A program made the translations under genes and the position numbers. Shown here in pieces: positions 1 to 6,236 of a DNA stretch of 9,325 bases. Under the pieces are notes generated by a model. The model had not been told where the DNA came from. It worked only from the letters and a program-made list of their open reading frames with translations, and ran no database searches. The DNA lies in contig CAIQJW010000248.1 of the NCBI GenBank assembly GCA_903872255.1, positions 1 to 9,325 on the forward strand. Reading direction: 5' to 3'. Source of the stretch: an uncultured delta proteobacterium (GTDB lineage: Bacteria > Desulfobacterota > Syntrophorhabdia > Syntrophorhabdales > Syntrophorhabdaceae). Within the stretch, counting starts at the first letter, position 1; each line of letters starts with the position of its first letter.

Positions 1-47
1 AGCAAAAGAAACACGATCCCGGCTGTTAAACCGTGCGTTCGAGTCAT
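1..47 (-). CDS. 5' end of a gene leaving the window; probable membrane or exported protein
   Basis: Fifteen complete codons are open from an ATG at 47-45 to the window edge. They read MTRTHGLTAGIVFLL, a short basic start followed by a hydrophobic run, as in a signal peptide or first membrane segment. A strong ribosome binding site, GGGAGGG on the minus strand (about 54-60), lies six bases before this ATG. An in-frame ATG at 62-60 overlaps that site and is less likely to be the start. A possible minus-strand -10 box, GATAAT, sits at 90-85, but I see no good -35 box. The product cannot be identified from this fragment, and the gene call rests on the ribosome binding site plus the hydrophobic N terminus. 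Confidence 0.4.
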   Translation of the reverse strand, partial: MTRTHGLTAGIVFLL

Positions 48-61
48 TACGTGCCCTCCCA

Positions 62-77
62 TGATCTTAATAGATCA
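62..77. repeat. Perfect inverted repeat (TGATCT-TAAT-AGATCA), possible operator
   Basis: A 6-bp perfect inverted repeat with a 4-base spacer lies in the gap between the leftward partial gene and the sigma-like gene at 251. A second perfect palindrome, ATAATATTAT, follows at 80-89. The position, between divergent genes and just upstream of the leftward ribosome binding site, would fit an operator, but no regulator can be named. The rest of 48-250 is AT-rich. Its promoter candidates for the rightward operon are weak: TTGACT at 128-133 with TATTGT 18 bases on, and TTGACC at 190-195 with no good -10. Confidence 0.3.
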
Positions 78-250
78 GCATAATATTATCCTTGCATAAA
101 TCACACAGGTTACAATCGCAGATTTTGTTGACTAGATTAAAATGAAATTTGTATTGTATATTCCACGGGTCGGGGGCGGCTCAAGTTTTTTGACCAGAAC
201 TAATTTACAGGACTTATTCAAAAGGTAAAAACCATTGCCATTAATTTATC

Positions 251-925
251 ATGCAAAGAGACCAGTATAAAACATATAACGGATATGGCCATAGCGTGAA
301 GTTTGAACCGACCAATTGTCTCGGTATAAGCCCTTCATCAATTGCGGAAAAGGTCAGGTCGCAAATCCCGTCAAGCCCAAAGAGGTATGACAAAAATGAG
401 AAGGTGGACGAAATTTACCGGGACTGGTCACGATCACGATCTGTACAGCATTCTCAAGATATGAAATACGATCAGGTCCTGTTTTTATTCTATGACCTTT
501 ATAAGCCCAGGATATTATCCATAGCAAGGGCCTACCGTAACCTGAGTCCCATTTTCGATGACGATGACCTCCTTCAGACAGGACTTCTTGGAATATTCCA
601 AGCACTGATAAAATATGACCATGCCGAAAATATTGCCATGAAATTTTCAACATACCTTGAATGGTCCATACGTAATATTTTCCAACGGGCAATAGGTTAT
701 AACGATAAATTCGTCGAGATCTATGATGTGAGCGACCGGTTTGAATGCACAATGAATTACCAGGAGTTCCTTGTCAAAAAGAAGGAACTCCTGTCAACGG
801 GACATACATATACGATCAAATCGAGGCAGTGTTATATTCCTGATGAAAAGATCGAGGCCTACTCCTCTGAGTCAAATTTATCTGACGCGGGATGGGGGTC
901 GATGATATTAAACGTCCGGAGATGA
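251..925 (+). CDS. Sigma-70 region 2-like protein lacking region 4
   Basis: The 224-residue product resembles sigma-70 region 2 over about residues 79-150. DDDLLQTGLLGIFQALIKYD (104-123) matches the region 2.1/2.2 core-binding helix pattern. KFSTYLEWSIRNIFQRAI (131-148) matches regions 2.3/2.4, which melt and recognise the -10 element; the FSTY-W-IR pattern is typical. The first 70 residues are polar and not recognised. After residue 150 there is no helix-turn-helix resembling region 4, so the protein either does not read a -35 element or relies on a partner. The ATG at 251 is the first possible start because an in-frame stop lies at 242-244, yet no Shine-Dalgarno is visible before it. GTG at 296 is an alternative start. 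The stop is followed after five bases by the coiled-coil gene, suggesting an operon. It could be a divergent sigma factor, an anti-sigma decoy or a decayed sigma factor; the region 2 resemblance is the firm part. Confidence 0.75.
   Translation: MQRDQYKTYNGYGHSVKFEPTNCLGISPSSIAEKVRSQIPSSPKRYDKNEKVDEIYRDWSRSRSVQHSQDMKYDQVLFLFYDLYKPRILSIARAYRNLSPIFDDDDLLQTGLLGIFQALIKYDHAENIAMKFSTYLEWSIRNIFQRAIGYNDKFVEIYDVSDRFECTMNYQEFLVKKKELLSTGHTYTIKSRQCYIPDEKIEAYSSESNLSDAGWGSMILNVRR
761..793. repeat. Perfect 12-bp inverted repeat inside the sigma-like gene
   Basis: CAGGAGTTCCTT (761-772) and AAGGAACTCCTG (782-793) are perfect reverse complements separated by nine bases (GTCAAAAAG). The repeat lies in the coding sequence shortly after the region 2-like part. 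It is not followed by a T-run on either strand, so it is not an intrinsic terminator. In RNA it would form a stable hairpin. It encodes part of a YQEFLVKKKELL segment. Confidence 0.7.
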
Positions 926-930
926 TCTGA

Positions 931-1524
931 GTGGGAGACAATAAAGGGATGAAAAATGTATCTGCAGGAAAGCCCGAAAATGCTTCCGTGACCGATACGG
1001 AGGATATAAGGGAGCGCGCGCTAGAGGTCATAGCATACTACGAAAGAACAAAGTCGGCCATACGAAAAGAGGTCCGGAAAGAATTCATGCGGGAAATAAA
1101 AGGCTTTGAACAAGAACGAGGCGGGCGGGAAAAGATCATAAAAGAGAAAATGATGGAGATCGAAAGCCTGGGGGCAAAGATCGAGTCGCTGAACAATACT
1201 ATGTACGGACTTCAATCCAAAAGTAAATTATGGGAACATGAATGCGCCAGAATATCAGAAACCTACCGCAGGACAGTAATGTATTATTCAAACCCGGGAC
1301 TGATCGAAGTGCAATTGCAGGTAATATTGGAATATGCCGATGCGCTGGTCAGATTTGTCGGATCGCATAAATGGGAGAAGGGTACCTCAGACATGGCGCA
1401 AACATTCCGCGACTCGATATGTATAAAGATGGACCAGATCGTTCACGAGATCAACACGAACATCATGGACGACACATCTATCGCATCGGCCAAAAACAAA
1501 ATTGAGACCGCGTCTCAAAAATAA
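931..1524 (+). CDS. Coiled-coil protein of unknown function, operon partner of the sigma-like gene
   Basis: The 197-residue protein has no family I recognise. Residues about 26-115 are highly charged (Glu, Lys, Arg) with leucine, isoleucine and methionine at heptad-like spacing, as in ERGGREKIIKEKMMEIESL, which suggests a long coiled coil. The C-terminal part (about 123-175) looks like further amphipathic helices. There is no signal peptide or membrane segment, so it is probably cytoplasmic. The GTG start at 931 has GGAG at 918-921 nine bases upstream; an in-frame ATG at 949 is an alternative start. It begins five bases after the stop of the sigma-like gene, so the two are probably co-transcribed and may work together. 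The last codons overlap the predicted terminator of the converging histone-like gene. Confidence 0.7.
   Translation: MGDNKGMKNVSAGKPENASVTDTEDIRERALEVIAYYERTKSAIRKEVRKEFMREIKGFEQERGGREKIIKEKMMEIESLGAKIESLNNTMYGLQSKSKLWEHECARISETYRRTVMYYSNPGLIEVQLQVILEYADALVRFVGSHKWEKGTSDMAQTFRDSICIKMDQIVHEINTNIMDDTSIASAKNKIETASQK
1491..1518 (-). terminator. Intrinsic terminator of the histone-like gene, inside the end of the converging gene
   Basis: On the minus strand TTGAGAC and GTCTCAA form a perfect 7-bp stem with a three-base loop (1502-1518). It is followed by the T-rich tract TTTTGTTTTT (1501-1492). This lies about 70 bases past the histone-like stop codon and within the last codons of the plus-strand coiled-coil gene. 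On the plus strand the hairpin is followed by A residues, so it should work only leftwards. Confidence 0.7.
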
Positions 1525-1554
1525 TTCATTAATTCTGAAGATAGGGTGTTTTCT

Positions 1555-1592
1555 TATGATCTATTACTCTAGATCGTATCCCCTTTTATTTT
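1555..1592 (+). terminator. Possible weak terminator of the sigma-like/coiled-coil operon
   Basis: TATGATCTA and TAGATCGTA (1555-1563, 1570-1578) form a 9-bp stem including one G-T pair, with a six-base loop. It is followed by TCCCC and then TTTTATTTT (1584-1592). The five-base gap before the T-tract makes it a poor intrinsic terminator. It is the only candidate between the end of the plus-strand operon and the converging gene. Confidence 0.3.
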
Positions 1593-1966
1593 GCAGCAGC
1601 TTTCTTAACGGCTGGTTTCTTTGCCGCCGAAGCCGGTGCCGCTTTCGCGGGAGCTTTCTTTACGGCCGGTTTCGCAGCAGCCGGTTTCGCTTTCGCAGGA
1701 GCAGCCTTTTTGGCGGGAGCTTTCTTTGCGGCCGGTTTCGCTTTCGCGGGAGCAGCCTTTTTGGCGGGAGCTTTCTTTACGGCCGGTTTCGCAGCAGCCG
1801 GTTTCGCTTTTTCAGGAGCAGCCTTTTTCGCGGGAGCTTTCTTTACGGCCGGCGCCGCTTTCGCAGGAGCAGCCTTTTTCGCGGCTGGTTTTGCATTTAC
1901 CGTTTTCTTTGTTTCTGTCTTAACAGCTGTTGCTGCTTTGCTCTTTGTTGCGCATTTTCTCGCCAT
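1586..1966 (-). CDS. Histone H1-like, Lys/Ala/Pro-repeat DNA-binding protein
   Basis: The 126-residue protein is almost entirely lysine, alanine, proline and valine. After a short head (MARKCATKSK...) it consists of repeats of the type KPAVKKAPAKKAAPAKAKPA from about residue 26 to the end. Such low-complexity basic tails occur in eukaryotic histone H1 and in bacterial H1-like or AlgP-like proteins, which bind and condense DNA; this role is inferred from composition. No globular domain is present. The ATG has a purine-rich GAGGGGG site four bases upstream. The gene has its own promoter (2015-2042), a leader of about 40 bases and its own terminator (1491-1518), so it looks like a separate, well-expressed unit. 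Plus-strand reading frames across it (Arg/Phe/Ser- or Ala/Phe/Gly-rich) are mirror images of the repeats. Confidence 0.85.
   Translation of the reverse strand: MARKCATKSKAATAVKTETKKTVNAKPAAKKAAPAKAAPAVKKAPAKKAAPEKAKPAAAKPAVKKAPAKKAAPAKAKPAAKKAPAKKAAPAKAKPAAAKPAVKKAPAKAAPASAAKKPAVKKAAAK
1647..1895. repeat. Coding tandem repeats of 66, 51 and 66 bp
   Basis: The motif GCGGGAGCTTTCTTT recurs starting at 1647, 1713, 1764 and 1830, so unit lengths are 66, 51 and 66 bases (22, 17 and 22 codons). A second internal motif, GGAGCAGCCTTTTT, recurs between them. Units are whole codons and nearly identical, pointing to recent duplication or unequal exchange inside the histone-like gene. The number of units is likely to vary between strains. 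Confidence 0.85.
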
Positions 1967-2014
1967 AATTCCCCCTCTTTTTTTGTTTTGTTAAGAGCGA
2001 CCCGTTAATTTCTA

Positions 2015-2042
2015 ATTGTATATGAATAAAACATTCTGTCAA
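2015..2042 (-). promoter_or_regulatory. Sigma-70 promoter of the histone-like gene
   Basis: On the minus strand TTGACA (2042-2037) is followed, 16 bases on, by TACAAT (2020-2015). The -35 is perfect and the -10 matches five of six bases. Transcription would start near 2008, giving a 5' leader of about 40 bases before the ATG at 1966. Confidence 0.7.
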
Positions 2043-2064
2043 GAAAGAATATGATAAAAACCGT

Positions 2065-2826
2065 TTATTTCTTTTTACTTGACCGAATAAAAGACCGGAT
2101 CCTGTGGATGATCCCAATGAAGAATTTTACCAGGACGTTTCGGGAAATGTAGAGAACAAAGGTCAATATGATGCTTGTTGAGAAGAGTACAAAAAAGTGC
2201 TGGTACTGTTCCGAATGGACCGCCGTTCCCTGCATGGTGAGCATTAATGTTCCGGGAAGCCTTCCAAATATATTGATAAGAATAAAATCGATGGTGCGCA
2301 TGTGCGTCAACCCTAGAAGGTAGCACAGGGAATCCTTGGGAAACCCGGGAATAAGGAAAAGAATGAAAGAAACATTCAGGCCCTTGTGCGTAACGAAATG
2401 ATTGAAACGGTCAATATAATCTTTCTTTACTATCTTTTCGACGAAACGCAATCCAAGGAAGCGCGCTATCCCGAATGCAGTCAGAGATCCGAGCATGAGC
2501 CCCATTGTAGAATATACGGCACCAAGCACATTGCCGAAGATAAGGCCGCCCACAAAACCCGTTATTTCACCAGGGACTGGCGCAAAGACAACCTGAAGTG
2601 CTTGTATCAGGATAAAGACAACGGCGGCGAAAGGACCGAATGAAAGGATGAATACCCGTAATCTCTTGTAATCAAAAAAGAACCGGTAATAGGCAAAGAT
2701 CTCCTTCCATACACCTTCCTGGTAGGAATAAAAAATAAGGAAAACCAGCACGAATGCGAGCAGGGCAAGGATCGACCGCAGAAGATACGAGATCTTTTTC
2801 GACCGGACTATTTTCGTTCTGATCAA
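2065..2826 (-). CDS. TVP38/TMEM64 (SNARE-associated/VTT domain) family membrane protein
   Basis: The 253-residue protein is an inner-membrane protein of the TVP38/TMEM64 family, related to YdjX/YdjZ and more distantly to DedA. A basic N terminus precedes a membrane helix at about 15-33. Hydrophobic segments follow at about 60-82, 98-120, 179-195 and 209-228. Two family signatures are visible: APVPGEITGFVGGLIFG (82-98) and FLIPGFPKDSLCYLLGL (157-173), the paired re-entrant motifs. The C terminus is strongly basic. Some members of this superfamily act in lipid scrambling or transport; the substrate here is unknown. The start is a TTG whose last two bases are the first two of the TGA stop of the upstream ATPase gene (TTGA), with no clear Shine-Dalgarno, so translation is probably coupled to that gene. 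No in-frame ATG occurs until the middle of the protein. Confidence 0.88.
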   Translation of the reverse strand: MIRTKIVRSKKISYLLRSILALLAFVLVFLIFYSYQEGVWKEIFAYYRFFFDYKRLRVFILSFGPFAAVVFILIQALQVVFAPVPGEITGFVGGLIFGNVLGAVYSTMGLMLGSLTAFGIARFLGLRFVEKIVKKDYIDRFNHFVTHKGLNVSFILFLIPGFPKDSLCYLLGLTHMRTIDFILINIFGRLPGTLMLTMQGTAVHSEQYQHFFVLFSTSIILTFVLYISRNVLVKFFIGIIHRIRSFIRSSKKK

Positions 2827-4838
2827 TTCTGGACCGCGACGGTGCGCAGGACTTCGTCAACCGTTGTATGCCCTTCCGTAAGAAGGATCAGGCAGTATTC
2901 CTTCAGGCTTTTCATCCCATTCCTGAGAGCTGCATCGCGGATGGCCATTGTATCCGCGCCTTCCGCAATAAGATGCCTGAGTTCCTCATTGACGATGAGG
3001 ACCTCATATACTCCCACCCTTCCCTTATATCCGGTCCCTGAGCAGGCATCACACCCTTTTCCTTTATATAATTCAAGGTTTTCATTCAAGTCGAGATATT
3101 TCAGGATCGTAGGATCGGGCTCGTATGCTTCCTTACATTTTGCACAGATCCTCCGGACAAGACGCTGTGCCACTATACCGATGGCGGACGTAGAGATAAG
3201 AAAAGGCTCAATGCCCATTTCGGACAATCGCATAAACGTGCTCGATGCATCGTTTGCGTGGAGTGTTGTAAAAACAAGGTGCCCGGTGAGAGCCGCTTCG
3301 ACTGCGATCTTGGCAGTTTCGGTATCGCGGGTCTCACCAACAAGTATTATGTCCGGATCCTGCCTCAAAAAGGCCCTGAGCACACGTGAAAAATCAAGTC
3401 CGATGTCAGAGTTCACCTGCACCTGGTTTACGCCTTCAAGGTCATATTCCACAGGGTCTTCAACGGTTGAAATGTTAACGCCGATATCGTTTATCTCGGC
3501 GAGACAACTGTACAGGGTTGTGCTTTTGCCCGAACCGGTCGGGCCGGTGACATAAATGATCCCGTATGGCTTCTTGATCATGTCGCGGACAAGGTTAAGG
3601 ATAGGTTCATGCGAGATCAATTTGTCAAGGCCCATCGTCGTGTTTGACTTGTCCAGGATCCTTGTGCAGATCTTTTCTCCGAATTTCGTGGGGACTGTCG
3701 ACACACGGAAGTCAACAGATTTACTGCCGAGCTTCATGGTGATCCTGCCATCCTGCGGCATTCGGCGCTCGGTTATGTCGAGTTTTGATATGATCTTCAC
3801 CCTGCTGATAAGCGGTAACTGTACCCTCTTGGGAAGCATCATCTCCTCGCGCAGAACACCGTCTATGCGGTACCTGACACGCAGCCCCCTTTCCATTGGT
3901 TCGATATGGATATCGCTGGCCCCTTTTTTCAATGCCATCGCGATAATATTGTTTGTGAGCCGTATTATCGGGGCGCCCTCAGCTTCGCGCGCAAGATCGG
4001 TTATGCCGGCATCATCGGAATCGCCATCGTCAAATTCTACTTCTTTCATGATATCGGACTGGATATGGTCCATCGAATCAAGAAAGTCATCAAGGTTCAC
4101 TTCAGGTTTTTCTTCTACAAGAGGTTTCGTTATAACCTTGTATTCACCTTCCATGAAATGCTTGAAATCTTCCTCTGTGACGATGATCTGATCAAGCGGG
4201 ATCTTCTTCTTGAATTTCGCAGTTGTCAGCCGTGTCGCTTCATCCAGCGCCATAAGATCGTGCGGATTGACCATGACGAGGGTAAGGCTTCCGTTGCCGT
4301 AAGACGTGGCAAGCATTTTATATTTCAGGGCGATAGGTTCCGGTATGACGGTGATAAAATCAGGATCGAGAGTGAGGGCCTGTAGCGAAACGACACCCAT
4401 GGATTTCTGGGTGTTCATCTCTTCGATCCGCTCGGCAACGATCTTGTTTATTGATATTGATATGCTGGGATGCTCCAGGAGTAGGTCGTCGAAATCACCT
4501 TTTTCAAGGACGAAAAGTTCCGTGGCGGCGATCGCCATAACCGTAGCTGAACGCGGCTTGCCTGTAAGGAGTGCCATTTCTCCGAAACATGCGCCCATCC
4601 CAAGGGTCGCTATAGTGAGGTCAATGCCCAGGTTCGGTTCTTTCTTCTTAACCTCTACCTGTCCATTTTTTATTATGAACATGGCATCGCCCGATGCGCC
4701 TTCGCGGACGATGGCGGTATTCGCAGGGTAGACCCGCTCCCGAAGTTTAGTGGAAAGTTTTTCCAGTTCGCCGTCTTCAAGAGCGCGAAACAGGTCCGTG
4801 CTCTTGAGAGACGAAACCCTGTCGAGCACAGCGCTCAC
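2823..4838 (-). CDS. GspE/PilB-type secretion or pilus ATPase with N-terminal cyclic-nucleotide-binding domain
   Basis: A hexameric assembly ATPase of type II secretion or type IV pili. Counting from a TTG at 4853, residues about 18-148 form a cyclic-nucleotide-binding domain whose phosphate-binding cassette is FGEMALLTGKPRSATV (90-105), with the key Glu92 and Arg101. Residues about 160-240 match the second half of the GspE/MshE N-terminal domain. An acidic linker (250-282) follows. The ATPase core has Walker A GPTGSGKST (437-445), the Asp box VEDPVE (464-469), Walker B DIILVGETRD (501-510) and the His box (GHLVFTTLHAND, 524-535). Four cysteines (570, 573, 601, 604) form the zinc-binding insert of the family. 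I prefer the GTG at 4838 as start because GGAAGG lies seven bases before it, while TTG at 4853 has no ribosome binding site; this gives 671 residues. No other pilus or secretion gene is adjacent. The downstream membrane protein overlaps it. Confidence 0.93.
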   Translation of the reverse strand: MSAVLDRVSSLKSTDLFRALEDGELEKLSTKLRERVYPANTAIVREGASGDAMFIIKNGQVEVKKKEPNLGIDLTIATLGMGACFGEMALLTGKPRSATVMAIAATELFVLEKGDFDDLLLEHPSISISINKIVAERIEEMNTQKSMGVVSLQALTLDPDFITVIPEPIALKYKMLATSYGNGSLTLVMVNPHDLMALDEATRLTTAKFKKKIPLDQIIVTEEDFKHFMEGEYKVITKPLVEEKPEVNLDDFLDSMDHIQSDIMKEVEFDDGDSDDAGITDLAREAEGAPIIRLTNNIIAMALKKGASDIHIEPMERGLRVRYRIDGVLREEMMLPKRVQLPLISRVKIISKLDITERRMPQDGRITMKLGSKSVDFRVSTVPTKFGEKICTRILDKSNTTMGLDKLISHEPILNLVRDMIKKPYGIIYVTGPTGSGKSTTLYSCLAEINDIGVNISTVEDPVEYDLEGVNQVQVNSDIGLDFSRVLRAFLRQDPDIILVGETRDTETAKIAVEAALTGHLVFTTLHANDASSTFMRLSEMGIEPFLISTSAIGIVAQRLVRRICAKCKEAYEPDPTILKYLDLNENLELYKGKGCDACSGTGYKGRVGVYEVLIVNEELRHLIAEGADTMAIRDAALRNGMKSLKEYCLILLTEGHTTVDEVLRTVAVQN

Positions 4839-4941
4839 AAAGACACCTTCCAAGGTTTAAAACAACAATTTCCCATCTGGTATTTGACCCCCGCCCGACA
4901 TTTGCAGCTCGAGACCGGATCGGAAGATCGGCCCCGTCGAA

Positions 4942-4970
4942 ATTATAAAGTATAAAATCCAAAATAGTAA
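4942..4970 (-). promoter_or_regulatory. Probable promoter of the GspE-like/TVP38 operon
   Basis: A perfect TATAAT is present on the minus strand at 4947-4942, in a very AT-rich stretch between the VWA gene and the ATPase gene. The -35 at the correct 17-base spacing is poor (TTACTA, 4970-4965). The predicted transcript has a leader of roughly 95 bases before the GTG at 4838. I see no riboswitch-like fold there beyond a short GATC-TTCC-GATC pairing. No terminator is evident after the VWA gene, so read-through from the MoxR/VWA operon is also possible. Confidence 0.4.
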
Positions 4971-5005
4971 GATATTTTTCCCGCCGTTGATGTTAAGAAA
5001 TGTCT

Positions 5006-6223
5006 CTATTGGTGCATAAGGTTTTTTGTTCTTGATGTAAGTGCCTTTATTGCGTCTTTGAGCCCGTCTATGGTGAGCTCGAACATCGGGAAGAGCTTTC
5101 CTATCGTATCAACGGTGTAATGTCCCCAGAAATTCCTGTGTGTCGGATTCAGCCAGACGGAATGAGGAAAATGGTCGCGGATCCTGGCAAGCCATTCGAG
5201 GCCGGACTTGTCGTTGGTCGAGAAATAATCAATGCAGCCATTGACATCGAAAAGCTCGGAATATGCCATCCTGGCATCACCGACAAATATTAATTTATAA
5301 TTCTTGTTGAACAGCGAGAACAGCTTTTCCGTCGGGACATTTTTATAGTTGGCTATATCTTCATACATGTCTTGATATATGCAATTATGAAAGAAGAAAT
5401 ACCGGAATTCTTTGAAATGGTTCGCCTGGGTAGCCGCCGAAAAGAGTTTCTCGCATAATTCAGTGTAGGGCAGCATCGAGCCGCCGGTATCCATGAGCAA
5501 GATGATGCGAACCGAATTTTCACGCGAACGATTGAAGACCAATTCGATCTCGCCGCCCTCTTTTGCGGTTTTATCGATGGTTTCCTCGATATCAAGCTCC
5601 TCCTCGGACCCTTCACGCTTCAGTTCACGCAGTTTTTTAAGGGCCATTTTGGTTTGCCTGACATCAAGGATGATATCGTTCCTGTAATTGCGGTACCGTC
5701 TCTCTTCTGCCACTTTCGATGCGGACTGCATCCACGATTCGCCGCCGGCCCTTATGCCTCCGGGGTGATATCCGTATGCGCCAAACGGTGAATAGCCGCC
5801 TGTCCCGACCCATTTATGCCCGCCATCGTGACGTTCTTTCTGTTCCTTTAACCGCTCGCGGAACTGGCGCATCATCTCTTCGAGGTCGTGCGTCCGCTTG
5901 AATTCCTCAAGCTGTTTCTGGAATTCCATGAGTTCCTCGGGGGACATCTTCGGCAGGCGATTGAGCGGATTTTCGAGCCATCCGAGGACCCTGTCAAGGT
6001 CAACATTTTCCGTAATGATCCCGCCAAAATATTCGTTGAAGGCAAGATCGTAAGCATCATAATACGCTTCGCTTTTAACAAGAAAGGCCCTGCCGATATG
6101 ATAGAGATGGTTGAGGCTCGACTGGAAAATTCCATTGTACAGCGCCTCTATGAATGACATGAATTCCTTGATCGATACCGGAACCCCTTTTCTTCGGAGG
6201 ATATAAAAAAACTCAATGAACAT
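5006..6223 (-). CDS. VWA domain protein (CoxE-like), partner of the MoxR ATPase
   Basis: A 405-residue protein of the family encoded beside PA2707/CoxD-type MoxR ATPases. The N-terminal half (1-130) is helical, ending in a charged segment. A glycine-rich family signature, WVGTGGYSPFGAYGYHPGGI, follows at 138-157. The C-terminal von Willebrand A domain starts near 237 with IILLMDTGGSM. The MIDAS metal-binding motif is DTGGS (245-249), with glycine instead of the commoner serine at the third position. No signal peptide is seen, so it is cytoplasmic. MoxR/VWA pairs are thought to act as chaperones that insert metals or remodel complexes; the client here is unknown. The ATG has AGAAGG six bases upstream, placed in the 13-base gap after the MoxR stop, so the two are co-transcribed and probably made together. 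Confidence 0.88.
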   Translation of the reverse strand: MFIEFFYILRRKGVPVSIKEFMSFIEALYNGIFQSSLNHLYHIGRAFLVKSEAYYDAYDLAFNEYFGGIITENVDLDRVLGWLENPLNRLPKMSPEELMEFQKQLEEFKRTHDLEEMMRQFRERLKEQKERHDGGHKWVGTGGYSPFGAYGYHPGGIRAGGESWMQSASKVAEERRYRNYRNDIILDVRQTKMALKKLRELKREGSEEELDIEETIDKTAKEGGEIELVFNRSRENSVRIILLMDTGGSMLPYTELCEKLFSAATQANHFKEFRYFFFHNCIYQDMYEDIANYKNVPTEKLFSLFNKNYKLIFVGDARMAYSELFDVNGCIDYFSTNDKSGLEWLARIRDHFPHSVWLNPTHRNFWGHYTVDTIGKLFPMFELTIDGLKDAIKALTSRTKNLMHQ

Positions 6224-6236
6224 TAATTACCTTCTA

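Noticed and set aside
31..60. A tRNA T-loop-like GTTCGAGTC
   Set aside because: The flanking bases do not form the 5-bp T stem, and no acceptor or anticodon arm is present; the stretch is better explained as the start of a minus-strand gene.
1647..1895. CRISPR-like regularly spaced repeats
   Set aside because: Units are adjacent rather than separated by unique spacers, are multiples of three and encode a low-complexity protein.
1502..2008. Long plus-strand frames of Arg/Phe/Ser- or Ala/Phe/Gly-rich protein across the repeats (also 1621-1923 and 1710-1994)
   Set aside because: They are mirror images of the Lys/Ala/Pro repeats on the minus strand. The minus-strand frame has a promoter, ribosome binding site, terminator and a known protein type.
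4777..4962. A 61-codon minus-strand frame overlapping the ATPase start
   Set aside because: It begins in the promoter region, lacks a ribosome binding site and overlaps the cNMP domain in another frame.
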